64,000 nt of DNA. Origin: Hamiltosporidium tvaerminnensis (Eukaryota; Microsporidia; Dubosqiidae). A program made the translations under genes and the position numbers. The stretch lies in assembly GCA_022605425.2 (NCBI GenBank), contig CM061248.1, positions 248,001 through 312,000 on the forward strand, in the 5' to 3' direction. Under the pieces are notes generated by a model. That model did not search any database, was not told where the DNA came from, and saw nothing but the letters and a program-made list of their open reading frames with translations. The first letter of the stretch is position 1. Each line of letters begins with the position of its first letter. Of this stretch, positions 54,703 to 64,000 are shown piece by piece.

Positions 54703-55944
54703 ATGAAATATTCAAAGTTAAATATATTTTATTTTCTGTGCATATTGTTTGCTATTTCAGTTGTTTCTTATGAAATAATATTCATGAAAAAATATATAAA
54801 TGATCTTTCTAATTCAACTGAAATATTCCAGGAATCAGAAATTCTTAAAAAATTGTATGAAAGAAATGAAAAATCCTTCAAAACTAAACAAATATATACA
54901 ACAGAAAAATACATAGCTCTTTTATGGTTACAAATATACGAAATATTAACATGTTTGGGGATTTCACTCATATTTATTTCAAAAAAAGCACGAAAAATTA
55001 TATTTGACAAATTAAATCAAAACAATACAACTGAAATACCATTTCTAACTTTAAAAAAATCAGAAATATCGTATTTTACACTTTTCGGAATTCTCATTTT
55101 CACATTTAAAATTATTAAATACTTACTCTTTAGTTGTAAAATAGGATTCGATGCTTTTGATTTTCGATCTCAAATCAATAACCTCATACGTGTAATTATT
55201 TTTATATCTTACACCGGTTCTTTTTTAGCTTCATTGTTTCTCAAATTTTATAAAAGAAAATATTTTTACATTACGATAATAGCTTTTGGTCTATTCATAT
55301 ATTTTAGTATATCTTTTAAAGAAATGGGAGATCCTACAATCGCAGGATACGAGAGAATAGACCCAACAACACTAGACATTCAAATACAAGAAGCAATAAC
55401 CAAATGCGAATTAGGAAATGATATTTTTGTAAAGCGAACCGGTAGTTTTTTTACGAATGCTTTCTTTGCCATAAATTTCGTTACAAAACGTATAATATTA
55501 GACGGTGAAATTTTTAAAGGAAAATATTCTACACAAGGTATATTATCTCACGAACTTGGACATGCCATGGATGGGAGAAACATTCTATTTGCAAAAATTA
55601 CATTAGAAATACTCAGCTTTGTTTTTATTTTGTTCTTTGTTGATTGTTTGGTTTCGAAATATTTTGTAGATGAAAATGTTTCAAGAGATTGTTCAAGTGC
55701 GGTTCTTTTTTTATTTTATTTAAGCTATTTCCACGTCTGTTTAAAACCCATGAATAATATTTTGTCACAAATATTCGAATTTAGAGCAGATTCTTTTGCT
55801 AAATCACTCTCTCAGCATATTCCTCTGGCTAATTCTCTTTTTTTAATCTCGTTTACCAAAGAACCCTTTGTATCAAGCAAACTATACAGTGCTTTGCTTT
55901 ACACACATCCAAGTATTTATGACAGACTAAAAAAATTTGATTGA
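54703..55944 (+). CDS. STE24: Ste24-like CAAX prenyl protease (M48 metalloprotease), copy 2
   Basis: 413 residues, colinear with copy 1 without indels. HELGH (283-287), E359 and D363 are intact, so the product should be catalytically competent. From about residue 185 on, only a handful of residues differ. In the first luminal loop (about 45-65) copy 2 reads ERNEKSFKTKQIYT where copy 1 reads LVKDIFKIEQKNIT. Whether both copies are expressed cannot be told. Role as for copy 1: proteolysis of prenylated CAAX proteins at the ER membrane. Confidence 0.92.
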   Translation: MKYSKLNIFYFLCILFAISVVSYEIIFMKKYINDLSNSTEIFQESEILKKLYERNEKSFKTKQIYTTEKYIALLWLQIYEILTCLGISLIFISKKARKIIFDKLNQNNTTEIPFLTLKKSEISYFTLFGILIFTFKIIKYLLFSCKIGFDAFDFRSQINNLIRVIIFISYTGSFLASLFLKFYKRKYFYITIIAFGLFIYFSISFKEMGDPTIAGYERIDPTTLDIQIQEAITKCELGNDIFVKRTGSFFTNAFFAINFVTKRIILDGEIFKGKYSTQGILSHELGHAMDGRNILFAKITLEILSFVFILFFVDCLVSKYFVDENVSRDCSSAVLFLFYLSYFHVCLKPMNNILSQIFEFRADSFAKSLSQHIPLANSLFLISFTKEPFVSSKLYSALLYTHPSIYDRLKKFD

Positions 55945-56284
55945 AAATAAAAAAAATAAAGTTTACTATTTCTATTATAAAGTATTTGATTTTGATTATT
56001 TCATTAAAAAAATTTTGCTGATTTTTTACAACTAAGTTATTTTAGATGCAGTTCGGGTGAAAAATCAGTATCTCAACCGAAAATACAAAGACCATATGTA
56101 CTCACTTATTTCTAAACTTTGAAGATGTATTCTCTATATTACCTCAAAAATAAAACATATTATTTTGCAACCTTTGAATTCTTTAGAAATGATGAAATTT
56201 GAACCAGGGAAACAGAAATTTTATAAAGTTAGAGATAATAACAAATCCACATTTTTCTACGGAAATCCTGAAATTAAAGAGATA

Positions 56285-58040
56285 CTCCCTCTGTCCGGAA
56301 ATAGGGTATACATTTTAGCGATTTTTTTGTCCGGAAATATGGTATACATTTGCGAAAAAAATAAAATAAAATAAAAAATATACAGGACAAGTTTATTATA
56401 TTATCTTTATTTCGAACATTAAATAAATATTAATGTAAATATTAAATAAAATTTAAAAAAACATATCTTAAAATTAATAAGTTCACTCGAAATTTGATTT
56501 AGGTTTAACGTTGCTTTTTTAGAACATACATATTTTTCTAGCAGTCGACCTTCGCGACGAAGTTTTCCTTTACTTAAATGAGGTATTTTATAGCAATTTC
56601 CACCATCTGCTAGCATAATTGACTCCATACATGCTTGCAATGTTGTAAAAACGTTATCGAGAGTATTCGCTTCTAATTGATGAAATGCATCTTGAACACA
56701 ATTTATTAATTCGTCAATTGTGTGTGGCGAAGCTTGATGTTGCAGCGATTGTATGGAGATGAAAAAACCTAAATTAAGAACATTTAAATCGGGGCTATTT
56801 GCCGGTTGCACCTTAAATTTGATATTCCGGTCATCAGCAGAAAGAAGAGCGACAATATCTGCATCATTATCAGAAAAATGGGGTTCTGCATTGTCTTGTT
56901 GTACGTAAATTGTTTTCTTTTTGTATGCTGGCGGAAATTTAGATTTAATTTCGGGAATTACATTATCAATGATCATGTTTTTGCAATGACTGCTGTAAAA
57001 GATTCCACATTTTTTTTATCATTGTCCCTTTATCCCTATTCTTAGAATTTTTTTGAGCTGGTTCTTGATAAACAAATGGCTATATTCCAATTTTCCCATC
57101 AAAATAAAGCTTTCGATGTGCATCATAGCGTGGTCGAGCTACTGCCGCCATGAACATTATTTTCGTAATAAATCGCTTAGTTTTGCAGTTTCTCACCGGT
57201 TTTTCTTCGTTTAACATTTAGTAATAAGAGCGCTTAACTTTAGTTAGATAAAACCACTTTTCATCAATGTGAACGTAGTCCTACAAATCATCAAAAAAAA
57301 AGTCTCCATTATTAGCAAGATTTACTTTAACAAGCAAAATTCCAATCTGTATATGTTATTTTAATCTGTTTTAGTTGGTTTAACTGTAGAAGATATTCTC
57401 TTGATATACTTTCCCGACTTGAATATATCAAACAAAGTTGATTTTGGAATATAAATTGCAAAGTAAAGACTGCGGAGCGTTCCTCGACGATTTAATGGTG
57501 TATTCCTTATTTGCGCTAAATTGTTCGAATATTCTTTAGGTTTTCTTCTGCATCTTTTATTCTTTTTTGAAGAAACATCGGCACATATCTTGCCTTTTCT
57601 GTATTGAGTTTGTGCTGCATGCCAAATTCTGCTAACAGTTAGCCGGGAAACTTGGAAGGCAGAAGAAACTTCGTTGATGGCACCGTGTTTTAACTTATTC
57701 TTCTTCATCTGCCGTAATAATTTTTCTAAAATACTTTGACGTTGTTCTTTAGTTAACTCTTTATATTTTGAATCTCTGCTTTCTAAATTCAACAAATTTC
57801 CTTCAAAATTTTCTTTATTATTCGTCTTGTAGCGGTACTGATTTATTTACCTTAAGAAACACTGATGTTTGAGCGGTAACTTTTTAACTAAGAATGATAT
57901 TACTAAAGTTAAATATTTTAGGTTATATTGTCATGAATATTTACTATGACAATTTCATGACGGTTGCCTATTTATTTTTTATATTCACGATAATCTATGA
58001 TTTTTTTTGAAATGTATACCATATTTCCGGACATAGGGAG
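56285..58040 (-). mobile_element. Mariner-type (Stowaway-like ends) DNA transposon inserted in unit 2
   Basis: Ends are CTCCCTCTGTCCGGAAAT on the left and, read inward from the right, CTCCCTATGTCCGGAAAT. The TA target duplication is at 56283-56284 and 58041-58042. Unit 1 has the uninterrupted site GAGATATAAAATAT at about 48668. The terminal sequence resembles plant Stowaway/mariner ends. The left end holds a second copy of the terminal motif (GTCCGGAAATATGGTATAC at 56329), 36 bp inside the first. The element carries a broken transposase. Confidence 0.95.
56419..57795 (-). pseudogene. Broken mariner (DD39D-type) transposase
   Basis: The N-terminal part (57361-57795, 144 codons) has a helix-turn-helix region (VSSAFQVSRLTVSRIWHAA). 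The middle contains HIDEKWFYLTK (first catalytic Asp, about 57250-57280) but has in-frame stops. The C-terminal part (56419-56976) contains QQDNAEPHFS (second Asp) and NSPDLNVLNLGFF. In plant and oomycete mariners the last motif is NSPDLNVLDLG, with the third catalytic Asp 39 residues after the second. Here that position is Asn. Stops plus the Asp-to-Asn change mean it is inactive. Confidence 0.92.
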
Positions 58041-58044
58041 TATA

Positions 58045-58760
58045 AAATATAAAAAATTTTCTTCAAAAAAAAACATAAAACACACAATTTGCAAATTTTT
58101 TTATGAAAAACAAAATAAAAAAGAATTCATTCGAAGACATTAATGCAGAAGATACTGAGCAGCATTTGGATTTCTTTCAGACGGATCGTGAAATACAACA
58201 ATAAAATCCATGAAAAAGAAATTCCTTGTTAGAATAGAAATGAATTTAAAAGAAAAAAATAAAGATTTTAACATTATGTGGACAAAAGAAAATCGATAAG
58301 TATTGCAAACTAAATGTAAAAAACAGGATACTCTGTCATTACTATACAATACAATGCAATAAATCAGAAATTACATCTATTTATTCAATATACATATAAA
58401 TTCAAGTCTTCAAAACGAATTTAAGATCTCGCTGACAATAATTCTTAAAAATTAATATATAAAAATAAGAATAAACACTAAATATCAAAACAGATGTCGA
58501 GTGTAAAATAAAAACACTGATACATTTATTTTTGATAGAACTATTAGTTAAACCATATCTATCTGGATTGGAAAAACGTCTCACAATATTCTTTAAATCG
58601 TTGAAACTAGGAAAATTAAAAAATGGAAGACTTTTAGTTAATCAAAAAGTTATTTTTTTTATTTTATGTTGATTTCATTGTATATATTGCAATTATATTA
58701 CAGTTTATTGTAATTTATAACATATAATATATTTTAACAACCTTCAAATACCAGTAAGAA
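58045..58760 (+). other. Duplicated Ste24 3' flank in unit 2, after the mariner
   Basis: Counterpart of about 48670-49400, with the same short + frames and shared stops. No gene supported. Confidence 0.4.
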
Positions 58761-61700
58761 TATTCGCATTTTTTATGTCAGATTAGCTGCCCTATCCGGT
58801 TGCGTGATCTAAACAGCAAAAAAAAACTTCACTTTACATTTTTAAATTTTACTAGTATTTATCCTTATATCCGAGAGCCTTTGCGTTTATAATATTATTT
58901 GCTTTTTTTCTAGAAAGTATACTAATAAATCGGAAGGTTTTCCACGCCGAAAGAGCCCATAGAGGTGACAATGCTGGAAATCAGAGTCTTTAAATCCATT
59001 CCACATATATGCACCGATTTTCTTTGTGCTTTGTTTATTTTCATCACAAAGGCGAGTCGCACAGGAACTGTAAACGTTTAAATTAAAATGGCATATTTGT
59101 TGGACCTATTTGAATTCGTGGAAACAGTACATCTTCCCTTTACATTTAATATTCAAAATAGTGGCATAATTAACACTATTTATAAGTTTTTTCACCGAAA
59201 GTCTCACACAGTTACAAAGTTTTGATGGTTTGATGTTTTGAAGAAGAATGATAGACCCACCTATTTTTAATTTTAAAACATGAAGTGGGGTGTACCTGGA
59301 AAATCCAGTAAATTTAAAAATTCCGTTTGATACGCGACTTCTTCTTTATCGATTCCGGTATCTATAGAATTATATGTTTTTATTTCACCTGTTATTAGAT
59401 TTAGAACTTTAAAATCAATAAAATTCACATAATTGTTGGTATCAGCTAAAATAGCACGTACAACGACATCAAACCACTTATAGTTTTTGCAATTTTCTGT
59501 AATATTTGGAAAAATGTTTTAGATCAATTGTTTTTAGTTGATATTATGTTAAAAAAATTTGCTAGGAATTTGATGCAATTGATAGATTTTCCGAATGGCA
59601 AATTCGCATATCTCAAAAGCTTTTATTGTTTTATGAAGCGTTTTAACAGTTGCATCATTTTGTAGTTAACATGTATATTGGTTTATGAGTCAATTTTTTT
59701 ATAATTCTCCATGAAACAACAATTTGTGACACGCACATAGATTATCAGTCAGTGTTGAACGTGGAATTACTTGCAATGTTTGAATAAAATCGACAGAAAA
59801 TGAAATCAGCAATCCATCGAAAAGTAGTTATTTTCTCGCAAATCTTGCTGTGTAAGATCAAGCGCTTCCGATGTTTTTTTAGTGGGACATTTTGTATTCT
59901 TCTCGTATAATAATTTTACATGTTTGAAGAACTTTATCATTGTGGAATTTTTAGTGATATTACACGTTTGCATCTCACTTGTTTGTAAATTCAATGGTGA
60001 TTTTAGCACTGACTGTGCTTCTAGACTAATTTCTAAATGTTTTTTTCGCATTTCAGATGTCGATCGCAAGTGCAATTTTATTCTGGTATCATATAGAAGC
60101 CCGAATCAATAAGACAAAAAAAAGTTTTTCTTATACCTTCTAGCGCATCTATAAAAAACAATCCACCGTTTTTATCCAATATCTGATAATTTTTTGCAAC
60201 AAATGCTCAAATCCTTTACATTTGGGTTCGTTTTACGTTCTAAATCCGCGCTCAATAAATATCATTTTGAGTTGATTTCCCAAAATACTCAATTGCATAC
60301 ATCTTTGTGAACGATTGCGACATATATCTTCAATCGTAACTAAAGCGGGGATTGTATACGCTTAAAGATAAACGCATATCAGTGTTTTTTATTCTCAAAC
60401 TAATTAAGATGTCTTCATTCCTTATATCTTTGTATTTTCTCAATTTTTTTCGGATATGATGAGAAACTCGAAGTCAATATTTTAGAAATAGAGTGTTTTT
60501 TCTCGAAGGTTTGATTTTTTTACAAGCTTCTAGATAGGTTGCGCATCCTTAAACAGCTACTTTTTTATGCTCTTGGAAAGATTTCATCCGCGATGTTAAC
60601 TAACAGCAGCTGCAAGTAACAAGTTTCTAGATTGTTTGGTTAGACTGTATAAAGACAGCCTAACGAATTGATCACATACATATTAAAATTTCCCTTAACT
60701 ATTTCCCCTAGTTTACGACAACGAAAATTTTTAGTCACTACATTCCATATGTAAAAATGCGGCACTTCAGAGTAAAGTAACGTTTCTGGTTAGAAATCTT
60801 AAATGTATAATTTAAAGAACGCGGTTGATGTAGTCTATAGTGGAGACAATGTTTTTGTATGTATATTTTCCTTTGTAAAATACAAACGATGCCCATTTTT
60901 GAGATAAACAACTAAATGAACACTTTTGGATGCGTTTAGGAATTGCAAATGAAAAAAAATGCTAAGTAGCTTCTTGATACTAATGAAATCTTTTAATTTA
61001 TATTTTTTGATTTTAATAATTGGTGGTTGTATATTTTGTAAGAAAAAATTGCCATATTGCTTTTTTTGTCGACATATTTACACATGTATTTGATTTATTT
61101 AACTGTTTGCAATTCTCGATATTAATATGGGTTTTGAATGTTTTTGGAAGTAATGAAGAATATGGCACAACCCAAAGATTATCCACTTAAAATTTATTCT
61201 TTCAAACTTTAATGATAATGACTCTTCCACCTTCTTCAATATATCGGAGACTAAATTTTTTAAACCCTTCATTTCCTGTTATTATCTCGGCGTATAAGTC
61301 TCTTAGATAGCTTTTCGTGCATTTTGTATTTTTCATACACGAAGAATCTTTGTTAATCGCCTCCCCTAATCCATAAATCATGTTTTTTGTAATACTTTAC
61401 ACAAACGAGATCATTTCTGAATGGGTATTTCTGCTGAAATTATATTATCAATCGACCATATAATAAGTACATGGGGTAATCCTATTTTTTGAGCGTTGAT
61501 AGAGTACATCTGACAGCGCGTGTTTTCAAAAACATGATGTTTTGAAATATTACCTATCCTTGATTTCCATTTTTGTTTAAATACACGTGCAATGATGTCA
61601 TGACGATTCGAAGAAGATTACAGGCAACAGAAGTTCCTTTATTTCATCCCAAGTAGGATTGCACGTGAATGTTATGAATAAATCTGAGAACCATATCTAG

Positions 61701-63110
61701 AACATAAGTTATTGCATGTTGTGCGCATTCATGCAAGTGTCGTAGACTTCCGTTAATTTAGCAGGCGGTATGATCATTTTTTCTAGTTCGCCGAGATCGC
61801 TGCAGTAGAAACAGCGTCTCTTAAAGGTATATATTCCCAGGGCTTAATTTGATTTAATTTAATCGAATGAAAACTAGTTGTTCGGTTTCGATTTTTGGCA
61901 TATATATCGACAATGCCTTGATGAAACAATTGCAACATTTAAAAATGTGATTATTTTGGTTTTTACGGATCACCAATCGATATGAATAGTAATTCATAGC
62001 ACTGACTTTCTTATTGATCGCTTCATGTATTGTTTGATTTTTCATTTTTATGTTGAAAAGATATCTATCTCTTCTTGCGAGAATAAAATTGGACATTGTA
62101 ATGCGTCATAAGAGCGATAAGTTTCGAACACTCGCCAAACATTACCGTCTCTTCGAAAGAAAACTATATCTCGAACGTTAAATTCAGTTCCAATGATAAC
62201 AATTACTACTTCATTAATTTTTTGATCGTTGTTTTTCTTTCGGGTTTGCCGGCTGGTGTTAGTCTGCTCTAATAAACCATAACTGTCAGCTGGCATTCGT
62301 TCAATATTTGTCTTAAACAGAACGACTAGATAGTTGTGTGGATCAAATAAAATTTATAATGCAGCAATAATCTATCAATAAGTGTTAGTATTTATCCGAC
62401 AACGTATATCCATTTCTTTATCACTGGTTCCCATAGAATAAATTTGAAGGAATTTATGATCTGAATTTAATATTGATAGTAATAATCCAGCTCAATGATA
62501 TATTCGTCCTGGACTTTGTACGTAACAAATAATTTTAACGTATAATTAAAGTTGCACTCAAATGATGATATTTGAAAACTTAAAAATGCATAAATATATT
62601 TGCCAAGAAATGTTTCGATTGTATTGTATCGCATGACAAATCAGTGGATGATGGTTCCGGTTAAGAATTTAATTCCGGTAATTTTACTTTTCACCTGCAC
62701 AGCACATTCCTGGGTTTCGGTCAAAATTTCAGTGCAAAATTAAACGCACAAACATTTTAATTTTTCTAAAAAAGACATAACCATAAAGACCGTAATTATA
62801 ATTAGCCTAATATTGAACGAAGAAAAATTTATTTTAGCGTATAATGTTCTTCTAATTCAAATGTTGCGTTCTCGATTGGTTCTCAGTCTTGCTTTTCGTC
62901 GTTATTTTGTTTCATTAGAACGAGAGTGTGCAGTATATAATTGACCGAGAGCTGATCTTAATTTTCGAGACTCTTCTGTTTTATTAGAGCGGGGTTATGT
63001 ATTTAGTAATCAAGTTTTATCCAATTTTTGTTCCCTTTGTTCTTCTGTTTTAATTGAACGGACATGTGCAGATACTTTTAGAATGGCGCACAATCTTCGG
63101 TTTCATTTCT
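58760..63110 (-). mobile_element. Decayed Helitron, unit 2
   Basis: Near-identical copy of 49400-53725 with the same order of broken Rep-helicase motifs: VSAMNYYSYRLVIRKNQNNH at about 61990, SPLNLQTSEMQTCNITKN at about 59980 and EFLNLLDFPGT at about 59310. Most of the disabling stops are the same as in unit 1, so decay came before duplication. Small differences include a repeated TGGTTTGATGTTTTGAAG near 59225. Confidence 0.92.
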
Positions 63111-63117
63111 TTTTCCC

Positions 63118-63368
63118 CCAATTACTCACCGTGTCGGGTGCAGAATTGGCTTGGAGTATTCTCTGCTTATCGTAAGAGGCGACTAAAAGGAACTGGTCCT
63201 CTATGTTGGGGTTGGGCGTAGGGCTTAAAATCACCCTTTAAAACCACCTTATTACGAAACCCGAAAAGGTAAACAAATCCTATAAATAAAAGACCAACGG
63301 GTGGAATTACTGAGGGAGGCTAAGGCTCTTGTAGGACTTTAGTACCGAGGATAAATAAATAAAATAAA
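63118..63368 (+). mobile_element. SINE-like element, unit 2
   Basis: Duplicate of 53738-53990 with a few substitutions and the same tail (GTACCGAGGATAAATAAATA). Confidence 0.65.
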
Positions 63369-63784
63369 AGTTGTTTCTCAAGCCTATAACAACATTTTCT
63401 TTCTTTCTACCTTTATAGATCAAGAATGTTTTTCCGTTTTTTAGGCATAACTTCTTTAGTCACAACTTCCTATCTATTATTTTTAAAAAAAGTAGAAAAG
63501 GATAGATTGAAGGTAAAAACCAAATAAAAGCTATAAATAAAAATTATAAATACTAACACTCTTTTAATCGATAAGCACTTTAATAACACCTCTTTAAACT
63601 AGTAACACTTATTTTAATAGCATTCTTTAAATACTTCAATTCTGATTTAATCCTTTGCATACATCGCTATATATTAATATTATTTGGAATCACCTCCTTT
63701 TATTAGCGTCTTTAAAAGAAATCTAGTAATAAGCACTTTTCTCAATTTACCTAATTATAGAAACTATACCCCTTTATTTAAAAA

Positions 63785-63975
63785 AAATATTTCCTTTTTT
63801 GAAAATATATTTTTTTTTGAACATATATTCCGTTTTTGAAAATATATTTTTTTTTGAACATATCATCCTTTTTTGAAAATATATTTTTTTTTGAACATAT
63901 ATTCCGTTTTTGAAAATATATTTTTTTTTGAACATATATTCCCTTTTTGAAAATATATTTTTTTTTGAAAATATC
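63785..63975. repeat. Expanded 35-45-bp T-rich repeat at the unit end
   Basis: TTTTTGAAAATATATTTTTT plus TTTGAACATATATTCC or TTTGAACATATCATCC is repeated about five times here. Unit 1 has the block only one to two times (54410-54450). The minus frame across it (63774-63977) is a repeat artefact. Confidence 0.9.
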
Positions 63976-64000
63976 ATCCCTTTTTTTTGTAAAAAAATTT

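Larger units (their letters stand above)
54515..64000 (+). repeat. Segmental tandem duplication, unit 2 (runs off window)
   Basis: Direct repeat of 46890-54515, plus a mariner insertion of 1756 bp. The sequence at the window end (TCATCCC followed by a T-run and GTAAAAAAATTT) matches unit 1 at about 54445-54470, only some 50-70 bases before unit 1 gives way to unit 2, so a third unit could begin just beyond. Confidence 0.95.

Noticed and set aside
63774-63977. Minus frame of 67 codons with KKNIFSK repeats
   Set aside because: It is a frame across the T-rich repeat expansion.

Overview
The window looks like nuclear DNA from a microsporidian with an expanded, AT-rich, gene-poor genome. Reasons: the few conserved proteins are short, intron-free eukaryotic housekeeping proteins (eIF4E, LSm4, a MYST acetyltransferase, Ste24-type protease, glutaredoxins). 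Several of their start codons carry a CCC or GGG motif within about 20 bases upstream, as described for microsporidia. Around them is a large mass of decayed transposons. The Asn/Gln-rich repeats (QQGVN, QHPLN) in the first gene remind me of proteins annotated in Hamiltosporidium, a parasite of Daphnia; that genus assignment is from memory and was not checked.

Layout. 1-4.0 kb: the 3' part of a repeat-rich gene on +, a field of GGGTGTTA repeats, and two glutaredoxin-like genes in tandem on -. 4.0-31.6 kb: a transposon graveyard. It holds a near full-length relic of an R2-like retrotransposon (about 5.5-8.45 kb), a second 3' relic (8.9-9.4 kb), a + strand fragment (14.3-14.75 kb), a decayed copy (11.4-13.0 kb) of an intact lineage-specific gene (18.0-19.7 kb), a perfect 9-bp microsatellite, an arthropod-type LINE relic (26.75-27.47 kb) and a frameshifted secreted-protein gene (28.6-30.8 kb). 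31.6-35.4 kb: an uninterrupted 1254-codon non-LTR retrotransposon ORF with reverse transcriptase, CCHC knuckle and restriction-like endonuclease, the apparent intact relative of the relics.

36.7-48.3 kb is the housekeeping part: eIF4E (+), a truncated 3' end of the retrotransposon (+), a MYST acetyltransferase (-), a small membrane protein (-), LSm4 (-) and a Ste24-like protease (+). Between these genes lie many unrelated minisatellites with period 60-78 bp, and two copies in opposite orientation of a 720-bp non-coding repeat with a GC-rich hairpin core.

46.9-64.0 kb is a direct tandem segmental duplication of about 7.6 kb. Each unit holds a Ste24-like gene, a heavily decayed Helitron on - and a short SINE-like element. 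The second unit also carries a 1.76-kb mariner element with Stowaway-like ends and a TA duplication; the first unit keeps the empty site. This gives an order of events: Helitron insertion and decay, duplication, mariner insertion, mariner decay. The second unit runs to the very edge of the window, so further copies may follow.

No rRNA, tRNA or CRISPR feature was recognised. Most short open frames are chance or antisense frames and were left out.
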